From: Dinoroseobacter sp013215265
GTDB lineage: Bacteria; Pseudomonadota; Alphaproteobacteria; Rhodobacterales; Rhodobacteraceae
Assembly: GCA_963691755.1 (NCBI GenBank)
Contig: OY829366.1
Location: 1,922,001 to 1,986,000 of the forward strand
Length of the DNA stretch: 64,000 bases
Reading direction: 5' to 3'
The position numbers and the translations under genes were made by a program. Below the pieces are notes generated by a model. It ran no database searches. It was not told the DNA's origin and saw only the letters and a program-made list of their open reading frames with translations. Position 1 is the stretch's first letter; each line of letters begins with the position of its first letter. Below are positions 42,828-51,456 of the stretch, piece after piece.

Positions 42828-44162
42828 TCAAGCGAAACGCGTTACGAAATCGACGTCCTCTGGGAACTGTCCGCGATACCATTCGATCATCAAAGCCAGC
42901 AGCGGAGCGGCCTCGTGATCGCCCTTTTTCTGCATCATGGCCAACGTATTCAGCGCGGTGCGTCCAGCCGATTTCTTAAGACGTTCGGGTTCCATTTCGA
43001 TCAGGCGCCGGCATAGCTCGACTGATTGCCACAAATTCCCGCGCGCTCGCTCTGAGCGTGCCAGTAGCCACAGCAATTCCGCGTTGTCGCCTACCTCCGT
43101 GAGATAGGGTTCGATCAACTCCACCACCTTGTCATGATCGTCGTTATCAAAATAGGCCTGGGCATGACCACGGGTATGTAGGAGCCGCTGTTCTGGCGAG
43201 GGGCCGACGTAGGCCTCCAGAACATCGGCCATGATCCGGTCTACAGTCTCGGACCGTACGTGACGAAAGTCCTTATTCCCCCAAGCAAACTTGCGGTTGG
43301 TAAGCGTGACGTATTCGTAGGACGGAAAATAGCTGGCATCGTGGTTCATTACGAAGGCTTCGACTGCGGCACGTTGTACCGACTTCGAGTAGCTGTTGGC
43401 CACAAGTACGTCGATTTCGCGGAATGTGGAGGCGAGGCCAACCGGTGAGACCGTAACCAGCAGGTGTGGTGGGTTGATCCGCCCCTCCGTCAGCAGGCGA
43501 TAGATCTCGCAGAGTGCGGCGTAGACATCGTCATGATCGAGCAGGTGGAACTCAAATCGGTCCGGATATGCGTTCAGCAACGGCTTCGGAGGGGCCATGT
43601 TCAGGTAATATCCGGTCTCGAGATCGTACCAGCATTCTATTAGGCCGAGGGTTAAGATCACCACATCTGCTTCAGCCGCCCTTCCAAACGAGGCGTTGAA
43701 CGCAGTGCGGAAGGCGGCCATCGTTGCTTTGTCGCCGGTGATCTCTGCCGATGCGGCGACTTGCATGTCGTAGTAATTGCCATCCGCGTCCGAGATCAAA
43801 GTTGCGGCATGATCGGGGCTAGTGCCTCCGAGCGCCCAGCGGAACTCGTTTAGGATCGAGTGGACTGTATATTTATTGTAGAGTTGAAAGACTTGCTTCG
43901 CGCCCTTTGGTGCCGGGATATCGGTCGGGCTCGAGATAACGTTTGCCCCGATGAACTGAAGAGTTTTCTCGACATTGCGGGCAAAACACGACCCGGTCGC
44001 GAAGATCTTTGCGTCCGGTCCGAAGTTAAAACCCGCTTTCACCGCTGGGCGCGCAAAGGGCATAAGACGCTCGGCTCCGCGCTTTTCGCTAGGATAGATT
44101 CGGGTTTTGTTGTCCTTTATCCGGGCAAGTGTGTCGCGGGCCGATAACCGCTCGAGTGTCAT
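42828..44162 (-). CDS. GSCFA-domain protein
   Basis: 444-residue protein. The namesake motif is AKIFATGSCFARNVEKTL at about residues 53-70, followed by an SGNH-hydrolase-like domain (DVVILTLGLIECWYDLETG, LLVTVSPVGLASTF). The C-terminal ~130 residues look like helical TPR-type repeats. Members are often near polysaccharide or glycan-acylation genes; here it is alone. It ends 6 bp from the convergent tgt stop. Confidence 0.88.
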   Translation of the reverse strand: MTLERLSARDTLARIKDNKTRIYPSEKRGAERLMPFARPAVKAGFNFGPDAKIFATGSCFARNVEKTLQFIGANVISSPTDIPAPKGAKQVFQLYNKYTVHSILNEFRWALGGTSPDHAATLISDADGNYYDMQVAASAEITGDKATMAAFRTAFNASFGRAAEADVVILTLGLIECWYDLETGYYLNMAPPKPLLNAYPDRFEFHLLDHDDVYAALCEIYRLLTEGRINPPHLLVTVSPVGLASTFREIDVLVANSYSKSVQRAAVEAFVMNHDASYFPSYEYVTLTNRKFAWGNKDFRHVRSETVDRIMADVLEAYVGPSPEQRLLHTRGHAQAYFDNDDHDKVVELIEPYLTEVGDNAELLWLLARSERARGNLWQSVELCRRLIEMEPERLKKSAGRTALNTLAMMQKKGDHEAAPLLALMIEWYRGQFPEDVDFVTRFA

Positions 44163-44599
44163 GAACTATCTGCCTCGTCTTGCCTCCCGCGGGTACGCAC
44201 CGCGCGGTCGTAATTCGTGTTGGGACTGCGATCTCCCTTTAAGGGCATTTCGCTGGGGCTGCCGTGCTGCGATCATGCACAAGATAGAAGCGAATGTTAA
44301 GGCTGAACTCCATGCCGCGCGGTCTGAAGTTGATATAGAACTGCTTTGACTTGGAGTGAGTGGCTTCCTTTGGGCTGGTCGGTGCAAAGCCCACGATCCA
44401 GAAAAAAACTACGAAATCTTCTGGGGAAGAAATGGTGTGTGCTCTGGTCCAGTTGATCACAAGGAGCTATGTTCAAACAAAGGTTAGCCTGCAGGGGTTG
44501 AACCAGAGCAGTTAGGGCAACAAGTATAGCCGACGCAGGGGGCCTCCTGCTTGCCGCAGTTCGGGAGTGGCAGGCCTTGCTGGCTAAAAGGACAAATAT
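44163..44599. other. 437-bp gene-free stretch: tgt 3'-end remnant and lon upstream region
   Basis: No intact gene is visible. It holds the upstream region of the minus-strand GSCFA gene, the tgt 3'-end remnant at 44284-44349, and the lon promoter region from about 44350. No clear sigma-32 promoter was found by eye. Confidence 0.6.
44284..44349 (+). pseudogene. Remnant of a tgt 3' end
   Basis: 22 codons ending in TGA read IEANVKAELHAARSEVDIELL, against FEAFEAEFHGARSEGDIEAL at the end of the intact tgt. Over the last 51 bases I count about 40 identities by eye. This is too similar for chance and too different for a recent duplication, suggesting an allele from a related genome. It lies on the far side of the GSCFA gene. 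Confidence 0.75.
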
Positions 44600-47011
44600 A
44601 TGACTGATCAGAGCAGCACTACGTTCCCGGTTCTACCGTTGCGCGATATTGTGGTCTTTCCACACATGATTGTACCGCTGTTTGTGGGGCGCGATAAATC
44701 GGTTCGTGCACTTGAAGAGGTGATGCGCGACGATAAACAGATCTTGCTTTCGAGCCAGATCGATCCATCCGCTGATGACCCTGACGCGGACGGTATCTAC
44801 CGCACGGGTGTGCTGGCAAATGTGCTGCAATTGCTGAAATTGCCAGATGGGACTGTGAAAGTGCTCGTCGAAGGCCGTGTACGGGTGAAAATCGAGCAGT
44901 TTATCGAAAACGAAGCGTTTTTTGAGGCGACGATTAGCGAGCTTGTCGAGGAAGAAGGTGCGGCGGATATTCTGTCTGCTTTGCAACGTTCTGTCGCTGG
45001 CGAGTTCGAGCGCTACGCCAAGATCAAGAAAAACGTACCCGATGAAGCCCTGTCGGCCGTGATGGAAACATCCGAACCCGACATTCTTGCGGACCTCGTT
45101 TCAGGACATCTGGGCATTGAAGTGAACCAGAAGCAGGATCTTCTGGAAACGCTCAATGTGGCAGAGCGTCTGGAGAAGGTATTTGGTTTGATGCAGGGCG
45201 AAATGAGCGTTCTGCAGGTCGAAAAGAAGATCAAATCCCGCGTAAAGACGCAAATGGAACGCACCCAGCGAGAATATTACCTGAATGAGCAGATGAAGGC
45301 CATTCAGAAGGAACTGGGTGATGGCGAAGAAGGCGAAGGCGAAGTCGCCGAGCTAGAGCAGAAAATTGCGGAAACCAAACTGTCGAAAGAGGCGCGAGAG
45401 AAGGCTGAAGCGGAGCTAAAGAAGCTCAAGAACATGAGCCCGATGAGTGCGGAAGCGACCGTGGTGCGCAATTATCTTGATTGGATGCTCTCAATCCCGT
45501 GGGGTGAAAAATCCCGTGTGAAAAAAGACCTTGGCCGTGCGCAGATGGTTCTCGACGATGATCACTTTGGTCTCGAGAAGGTCAAAGAACGGATTGTTGA
45601 GTATTTGGCGGTGCAACAGCGCTCCAAGAAGCTCAAAGGTCCGATCATGTGCCTTGTGGGCCCTCCGGGGGTTGGAAAGACCTCGCTTGGCAAATCTGTT
45701 GCAAAAGCAACGGGACGTGAGTTTATCCGTATCTCGCTTGGTGGGGTCCGTGACGAATCCGAAATTCGCGGGCACCGCCGGACCTATATCGGCTCCATGC
45801 CTGGTAAAATCATCCAAGCGCTGAAAAAGGCGAAAACTACGAACCCGCTGATTTTGTTGGATGAGATCGACAAGATGGGTCAGGATTTCCGGGGTGATCC
45901 GGCGTCTGCGATGTTGGAAGTTCTTGATCCAGAACAGAACTCGACTTTCGTGGACCATTACCTGGAAGTGGAATACGACCTCTCGAACGTGATGTTCCTG
46001 ACCACGGCGAATTCCTACAACATGCCGGGTCCGCTTCTTGATCGGATGGAGATCATTCCACTGGCGGGATACACGGAAGATGAGAAGGCCGAGATCGCGC
46101 GCCAGCACCTCATCGATAAGCAGGTTAAGAACCACGGGTTGAAGAAGGCCGAGTTTGAGCTGACAGATGACGCGTTGCAGGAAGTTATCCGGACATACAC
46201 GCGTGAAGCAGGTGTGCGGAACCTGGAACGTGAGATTGCGAAGTTGGCCCGCAAGGCGGTGACGAAAATCGTGCGCAAGGAAACCGACACTGTAAAGGTA
46301 GAGACGGAAAGCCTTGAAGAGATGCTTGGTGTGCGTCGTTTCAAATATGGGTTGGCCGAGGAAACCGATCAGGTTGGCGTTGTAACTGGGCTTGCCTGGA
46401 CCAGCGTTGGTGGCGATCTTTTGCATATTGAGGCGCTCAAACTGCCCGGGAAAGGGCGGATGAAAACAACCGGTAAGCTGGGCGACGTTATGAAAGAGTC
46501 GATCGATGCGGCATCTTCTTATGTGCGCTCAATCTCGCCTCAGATCGGTGTGAAGCCGCCGAAGTTCGATCGCATGGATATCCACGTACACGTGCCAGAT
46601 GGTGCGACGCCTAAGGATGGCCCATCGGCCGGACTTGCGATGGTTACGTCCATCGTGTCTGTCCTGACCGGCATTCCGGTGCGCAAGGATATCGCCATGA
46701 CCGGTGAGGTCAGCCTGCGTGGCAATGCCATGCAGATCGGTGGTCTGAAAGAGAAGCTGCTCGCGGCACTTCGTGGTGGCATCAAAACGGTGCTTATCCC
46801 GAAAGATAATGAAAAAGACCTGCCGGATATTCCGGATAACGTGAAAGAGGGGTTGGAGATTATCCCGGTCGAGCACGTTTCTGAGGTCTTAAAAATTGCG
46901 CTAGTAGGGACACCCGAATCTATCGAATGGGACGAAGAAGCGGAAGAAGCGGCTGCCGCTGCTGCCGCATTGCGTTCAGATGGTGACACTGGCGGTGCTA
47001 TCGCACACTAA
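44600..47011 (+). CDS. lon: ATP-dependent protease La (Lon)
   Basis: 803-residue cytoplasmic AAA+ serine protease. The N-terminal substrate domain begins FPVLPLRDIVVFPHMIVPL, a coiled-coil region follows (QREYYLNEQMKAIQKELGDG), then Walker A GPPGVGKTSLG near 353 and Walker B ILLDEIDKMG. The catalytic Ser is in PKDGPSAGLAM, and the Lys follows in the GGLKEKLLAA region. The Ala/Glu-rich tail (EEAEEAAAAAAALR) is normal variation. Stand-alone gene with its own terminator. Confidence 0.98.
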   Translation: MTDQSSTTFPVLPLRDIVVFPHMIVPLFVGRDKSVRALEEVMRDDKQILLSSQIDPSADDPDADGIYRTGVLANVLQLLKLPDGTVKVLVEGRVRVKIEQFIENEAFFEATISELVEEEGAADILSALQRSVAGEFERYAKIKKNVPDEALSAVMETSEPDILADLVSGHLGIEVNQKQDLLETLNVAERLEKVFGLMQGEMSVLQVEKKIKSRVKTQMERTQREYYLNEQMKAIQKELGDGEEGEGEVAELEQKIAETKLSKEAREKAEAELKKLKNMSPMSAEATVVRNYLDWMLSIPWGEKSRVKKDLGRAQMVLDDDHFGLEKVKERIVEYLAVQQRSKKLKGPIMCLVGPPGVGKTSLGKSVAKATGREFIRISLGGVRDESEIRGHRRTYIGSMPGKIIQALKKAKTTNPLILLDEIDKMGQDFRGDPASAMLEVLDPEQNSTFVDHYLEVEYDLSNVMFLTTANSYNMPGPLLDRMEIIPLAGYTEDEKAEIARQHLIDKQVKNHGLKKAEFELTDDALQEVIRTYTREAGVRNLEREIAKLARKAVTKIVRKETDTVKVETESLEEMLGVRRFKYGLAEETDQVGVVTGLAWTSVGGDLLHIEALKLPGKGRMKTTGKLGDVMKESIDAASSYVRSISPQIGVKPPKFDRMDIHVHVPDGATPKDGPSAGLAMVTSIVSVLTGIPVRKDIAMTGEVSLRGNAMQIGGLKEKLLAALRGGIKTVLIPKDNEKDLPDIPDNVKEGLEIIPVEHVSEVLKIALVGTPESIEWDEEAEEAAAAAAALRSDGDTGGAIAH

Positions 47012-47034
47012 CAGGCGAAAAATTGCCAATATAG

Positions 47035-47071
47035 AAAAAGGCCGCCCCGAGGGTTCGGGGCGGCCTTTTTT
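47035..47071 (+). terminator. Rho-independent terminator of lon
   Basis: AAAAAGGCCGCCCCGA, a short loop, TCGGGGCGGCCTTTTTT: a long near-perfect stem with A-tract and T-tract on both sides, so it can also act on the opposite strand. It starts 24 bp after the lon stop. Confidence 0.95.
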
Positions 47072-47084
47072 GTAAGTCTCGAGA

Positions 47085-47270
47085 TTAGTTTGATGCAGCT
47101 GCCGCGAGCAAGACCAACAACATGGGTACAACCCAGTCATGGGATGCAGAGCCCGTTGTTTCCTCGGCGACTACCGTTGGTTCAATGACAGGTGCGTCAA
47201 GGCCACCAGAGATTGCTGGGCTTGCTGCAAGTACACTGCTCAAAACCAGCGCAGGCAACTTTTTAGACAT
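47085..47270 (-). CDS. Small exported protein
   Basis: 61 residues. Signal peptide at about 1-21 (KLPALVLSSVLAASPAISGG), a short acidic middle (PVIEPTVVAEETTGS), and a hydrophobic C-terminal segment (WVVPMLLVLLAAAAS). Small proteins of this shape, with a PxIEPxV-like motif and a C-terminal membrane helix, recur in Rhodobacteraceae. Function unknown. Confidence 0.55.
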   Translation of the reverse strand: MSKKLPALVLSSVLAASPAISGGLDAPVIEPTVVAEETTGSASHDWVVPMLLVLLAAAASN

Positions 47271-47396
47271 GTGTATTTCCTCACACTTGGTTGTGGATAA
47301 CTCTGTATAATCTGTGAGTATTTCTTAGGTTTCTTGTCGATATTCAACATTGTTCACGTGGCAGCGACAATCCGACGGTGAACTGTTGGATTTTTG

Positions 47397-47642
47397 CTAC
47401 TGTGGCAAAAATGGAAGAATTGGTGCTCCAGCCATAAAACGCACGGTTGAAACAAGGGTAGAGGCCTGCACCAGCATCAACGTCGTTTGAATGCTGGGAT
47501 CGGGGGCAGTGAGCGCGTGGACAGAAGCGGCGCTGACATTGTGTTTTTCGGGACGTGGTTTTGGTCGGACGTTCTCGGCCAAAACGGCAGACGTGCTGAA
47601 AAGGCCAAAAACGAGAACCATCGCAGATAGTGTTGTACGCAC
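47397..47642 (-). CDS. Small secreted hypothetical protein
   Basis: 81 residues from GTG 47642, preceded by GGGAGGG. A clear signal peptide (TTLSAMVLVFGLFSTSAVLA) is followed by a basic Pro-rich segment (RPKPRPEKHN) and a mildly hydrophobic tail. Not recognised. Confidence 0.5.
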   Translation of the reverse strand: MRTTLSAMVLVFGLFSTSAVLAENVRPKPRPEKHNVSAASVHALTAPDPSIQTTLMLVQASTLVSTVRFMAGAPILPFLPQ

Positions 47643-47817
47643 GCCGAACCCTCCCCCCCAAGATTTGGGGAAGTATGGGGCGAGGACTGAAATTGAGTCA
47701 AATACTCAATCTTGATCAGATTTTTTCAACGAAGCCGAATATCCTTGCGTGAGCCGCCTGAAATGCGCCAATCTCCGAAAAAAGCTGCAAAAAAAATAAT
47801 CCTGGGCGGAGCAGAAA

Positions 47818-48588
47818 ATGAAAAATATGACGCGACGGCATTTGCTGTCGGGGTTAGCGCTGGGTTTAGGCACGGCGCTGGCTCCGAGTGCAGTTCAAGC
47901 GCAAAGTCGGACCAGTTTCATACGCCAACCTGAAGACGTCACGCGGGGCGATCAGGCGACCATTACACGGGTGCCGACGACGCGCCGTTTGGTGGCGATG
48001 ACATTTGATGACGGTCCTCATCCGCGGCTCACGCCGGTATTGCTCGATGTGTTGAAGGCGCGGGGCATTCGCGCGACGTTTTATGTGATTGGACAAAACG
48101 TTCGACGCTATCCGCAGCTCGTGGGTCGGATGGTCGCGGAGGGCCATGAGATTGGCAACCATACGCATCGCCATCCCAGGCTGTCTGATCTAGGGGTCAC
48201 CGGCATACAGCGTGAGATTGATCAGACGGCACGTGCGGTTTTTGCGGCGACAGGCAAGATCCCGGTCACAATGCGCCCCCCCTATGGGGCAATCACAATG
48301 AACCAGCGCAAGATGGTCTATCAAACCCGTGGTTTGCCGACAGTACTTTGGTCGGTGGACCCTCAGGATTGGCGGCGTCCCGGCAGCGATATCGTGGCCG
48401 AGCGGATCGTTGATCATGCGCATCGTGGGGCGGTAATTCTGGCCCACGACATCCACCGCGGCACCATACGCGCCATGCCAACCGCTTTAGATGGTCTGAT
48501 CGCGCGTCAGTTTCAGTTCGCGACAGTGTCTGAATTGTTGGGTTGGCCGCGGTGGGATCGGCGGCAATTCAGAATGGATCTGAGCTAG
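47818..48588 (+). CDS. Polysaccharide deacetylase family protein
   Basis: 256-residue NodB-type carbohydrate deacetylase. The N-terminus has a Tat-like signal (TRRHLLSGLALGLGTALAP). NodB motifs appear in order: MTFDDGPHPR (catalytic Asp and metal Asp), HEIGNHTHRHP (metal His pair), RPPYGAITMN and the C-terminal ILAHDIHRGT. Probably exported and active on cell-wall or exopolysaccharide N-acetyl groups. Confidence 0.9.
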   Translation: MKNMTRRHLLSGLALGLGTALAPSAVQAQSRTSFIRQPEDVTRGDQATITRVPTTRRLVAMTFDDGPHPRLTPVLLDVLKARGIRATFYVIGQNVRRYPQLVGRMVAEGHEIGNHTHRHPRLSDLGVTGIQREIDQTARAVFAATGKIPVTMRPPYGAITMNQRKMVYQTRGLPTVLWSVDPQDWRRPGSDIVAERIVDHAHRGAVILAHDIHRGTIRAMPTALDGLIARQFQFATVSELLGWPRWDRRQFRMDLS

Positions 48589-48642
48589 AGGACGGAGATA
48601 TCGCGCCCCTTAGTCAGCTTCGCTCATGCCCGGGCCAATGAT

Positions 48643-48714
48643 GGGCTATGAGCACTGCGGTTGAACGCTTCGTTCACATCGAAGATGTCAGCAGTTCAAA
48701 TCACTTATCACCCA
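48643..48714 (+). pseudogene. Degenerate tRNA-Val (CAC) pseudogene
   Basis: 72 nt alignable end to end with the intact tRNA-Val at 51381. The anticodon stem CTTCG/CGAAG is perfect with loop TTCACAT, giving anticodon CAC. The following GATGTC is also kept. The acceptor is mismatched in the middle (GGGCTAT against ATCACCC), the D-arm is damaged with one base missing, and the T-stem has two mismatches. The 3' end TTATCACCCA looks like a former ATCACCC acceptor. It is unlikely to work as a tRNA. Confidence 0.7.
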
Positions 48715-48836
48715 ACATTTCATCGTTTTTTTGGGGGGCGGTCGGGGCTGCATAATCCAGCCCGTACACGGTCTTCCTGTTGTGCTGTGAGAGAACTCAT
48801 GTTTTGAACACATCTGATTGGGTAAGGGAGAACGTC

Positions 48837-50783
48837 ATGGCCGGTCCAACCGTTTCTGCAATCGTTTCAGCCTTAATCGCGGCTGACCCTGGCAGTGGGG
48901 CGTTTCCTGTCCTTGAACAGGGTGGCGCTGAAGCGCAGTTTCCGGTCACGGTCGCGCCCTGTACACAATCGGTTGCTCCGGGTGAGATTGACGCTGTCAC
49001 GGTGCGCTGCGGAACGGTTTCGGTTCCCGAAGACCACGACACCCCGGATGGGCGCAGGATTGAGTTGTCTTTCGTTGTGTATAAATCCTTTTCCAAAGCA
49101 CCTGCGAGGGACGCGTTGGTCTATCTGCACGGCGGGCCGGGCAGCGGCGTGGTCGAGCGGATCGACGACACCAGTTTCCTCTTTAACAGTTTCCGTGCCC
49201 GTCGGGACCTAGTTGCCTTTGACCAGCGTGGCGTAGATGCCTCGGGTGGTGGCACGCGCTGCTACCAGGCGATCGCCGAGTTCTATCCCGCGATGTTGGA
49301 AGTGCCGCTTTGGGAGCCGATGCCCGACATCTTGACGACCGATCTGGTAGAAACTTGCGTTGCTGAACTGAATGCCAATGGCGTTGGGATCGCGCACTAC
49401 AACACAGTTCAGAATGCACGCGATGTTCCTGCTGTGATGGCTGCTTTGGGGTATCCCAGTTACAATATTTTTGGCATCTCCTACGGGACCCGACTTGGGT
49501 TAGAGGTGATGCGAACCGCGCCCCAAGGGTTGCGGAGCGTGGTTCTTGATTCCGTCTGGCCCGCCGATATTGCCTTCTACGACCAAATGGGCGTGCCTTG
49601 GGCGGAAGCGCTCAATGACATCTTCGTTCTGTGCGAAGCGGACCCAGACTGTGCAGCATCTTACCCTGATCTGCGCGATCGGTTTCATGCGCTGGCCGCG
49701 GCACTGGATGAAGCACCCATGCAAACCGCAGAAGGGCCGCTGAGTGGCGCAGAGCTGATCCACTTCTTGCTGTCGCGAAATATTTTGGGGCAGACCCCAC
49801 CGGGATTGACGGCGTTCACCCCGCTTATGATCGAACTTCTTGAAGCGGGTGATCCCAGCCTACTGGTTGCGCTCTTCAATTGGGAGGCTGGCATCGCCAG
49901 CAATCTGCATCAGGATATTGAAGCCTCGTCCGCGTTGAAGGCGTCCGAGCGCGCGCTGGCGCATCTGGCGTTGGACCTTGAGGACGGAGTGTACCAGCAG
50001 CAGGACATGGCGAGGCGCGTTTTGAGCGAGTTGGAATCGGCGCGGCGCGCCACCAGCGGGGCACGCCCCCTTGTGACCGCGTTTCGCGAAGAAGCGAACC
50101 GGGCCACTCAAATCTTGTTAGAAGCAAACCCTGAAAGGTTCGCAGCGCAAGGCCGTGCGGTTCTGGCGCTTCGCGGTGAGGCGCCATCAAAGCAAGCTTT
50201 GCTAGAGGTCGTCGCTAATGGATTTCCGCCCAATGTATCAAGGCGTCTGACAGGTCTTGTCGAACTGATGGGTGCGCAGGATATCGAGGCGGTCTTTGAC
50301 AATTTGGTATCCGGAAACCGTCATATCGACCAGAGATTGACCTCACTCTTTGACCAGCTTCTCTTTGCATGTCAGGAGGATGTCCCACTGAATTCGGTCG
50401 ATGGAGTTGTTCGTGTTACTCAAGCGCTTCGCTTGCCTCCGAAGGTACAGAGCGATGCCATCGATACAGGTATGAGCGTCCTGAAACACTGCGATGCATT
50501 TGATCCGATCAATCTGCCAAAATTCCATGCGCCCGTGGTCAGCGATCTGCCTGTGCTGGTATTGACCGGGACGAATGACATACAAACCGCAGCCAGTTGG
50601 GGACCACATGCAGCGCAGACGCTGTCCAACTCGCAGGTCGCTGTTGTTCCGGATGCAGGTCATGCGGTGATTGCTTTTTCGGACTGTGCACGTGATCTGT
50701 CGATCGCTTTTGTCGAGGCCCCGGACAACCTGCTGGACATGAGTTGCTTGGCGGGTGATCTGCCACGCTTTGTTTTTCCATGA
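48837..50783 (+). CDS. Alpha/beta-hydrolase (S33/TAP-like) family protein
   Basis: 648 residues from ATG 48837, which has AAGGGAG upstream; the open frame from 48780 lacks one. An HGGPGSG oxyanion segment and VAFDQRGVDASGG mark the S33 family. The nucleophile elbow is FGISYGTRLG, the acid may lie in LTGTNDIQTA, and the His is in VPDAGHAV. It is longer than typical tripeptidyl aminopeptidase-like members (~500), with a long helical insert before the C-terminal part. The N-terminus is only weakly signal-like. The stop overlaps the next gene by 4 bp. Confidence 0.85.
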   Translation: MAGPTVSAIVSALIAADPGSGAFPVLEQGGAEAQFPVTVAPCTQSVAPGEIDAVTVRCGTVSVPEDHDTPDGRRIELSFVVYKSFSKAPARDALVYLHGGPGSGVVERIDDTSFLFNSFRARRDLVAFDQRGVDASGGGTRCYQAIAEFYPAMLEVPLWEPMPDILTTDLVETCVAELNANGVGIAHYNTVQNARDVPAVMAALGYPSYNIFGISYGTRLGLEVMRTAPQGLRSVVLDSVWPADIAFYDQMGVPWAEALNDIFVLCEADPDCAASYPDLRDRFHALAAALDEAPMQTAEGPLSGAELIHFLLSRNILGQTPPGLTAFTPLMIELLEAGDPSLLVALFNWEAGIASNLHQDIEASSALKASERALAHLALDLEDGVYQQQDMARRVLSELESARRATSGARPLVTAFREEANRATQILLEANPERFAAQGRAVLALRGEAPSKQALLEVVANGFPPNVSRRLTGLVELMGAQDIEAVFDNLVSGNRHIDQRLTSLFDQLLFACQEDVPLNSVDGVVRVTQALRLPPKVQSDAIDTGMSVLKHCDAFDPINLPKFHAPVVSDLPVLVLTGTNDIQTAASWGPHAAQTLSNSQVAVVPDAGHAVIAFSDCARDLSIAFVEAPDNLLDMSCLAGDLPRFVFP

Positions 50784-51346
50784 AACTACCTTCGCTGTAT
50801 TTACTGCGGCACGGGCAGACGGTCTGGAACCTAGAAGGGCGGTTGCAAGGTCAGTTGGATTCGGAGCTGACCGATCTTGGCAGGCATCAAGCGCAATCCC
50901 AGGCGACAATCTTGAACCTCCTGAGCCTTCCTCCAGACGTCGGCTATCATGTCAGCCCCTTGGGGCGCACGCGCCATACGGCCAAACTGGCGCTAGGTGA
51001 TGTGCCGGCGACTTTTGATGCCCGCCTGATGGAAATCGGCGCCGGTGACTGGGAGGGACGGCTGCGCTGGGAAATCCTGCCCGGCAGCGAAGCAGACGAA
51101 AAACTTCCCTTTGATATGTTTGCGGACGCGCCGGGCGGGGAGGGGCTGATAGGGCTGGAAGCGCGAATCCGTGCATTCCTTTCCGATCTGGACGCCCCTG
51201 CTGTTATTGTTAGCCATGGTGTGGCGATTAGTATGATGCGCGGGCTGGCCTTGGGGTTGGATCGGCAGGGCATGGCAGCGCTTGGAAACCCTCAAGGCGT
51301 CGTGATTGAGATCACCGATGGAAAAGAATTTATACATGAGGCTTGA
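50780..51346 (+). CDS. Histidine phosphatase family protein
   Basis: 188-residue phosphoglycerate-mutase-like phosphatase. The phosphohistidine motif is LLRHGQTVWNLEGRLQG at about residues 8-24; the catalytic acid is in LMEIGAGDWEGR, and the second His is in VIVSHGVAI. It starts within the stop of the S33 hydrolase gene, so the two are translationally coupled. Substrate unknown. Confidence 0.9.
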   Translation: MKLPSLYLLRHGQTVWNLEGRLQGQLDSELTDLGRHQAQSQATILNLLSLPPDVGYHVSPLGRTRHTAKLALGDVPATFDARLMEIGAGDWEGRLRWEILPGSEADEKLPFDMFADAPGGEGLIGLEARIRAFLSDLDAPAVIVSHGVAISMMRGLALGLDRQGMAALGNPQGVVIEITDGKEFIHEA

Positions 51347-51380
51347 AGCCGACTTCAGCCTTGGATAAGAGGCGCGTGTC

Positions 51381-51443
<63 letters not shown>

Positions 51444-51456
<13 letters not shown>

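Noticed and set aside
45491..46426. 311-codon reverse frame inside lon
   Set aside because: Fully covered by the intact lon gene, with no domain recognisable in the translation.
47292..47300. Single DnaA box (reverse TTATCCACA) upstream of the small exported gene
   Set aside because: A single 9-mer is expected by chance in a window this size.
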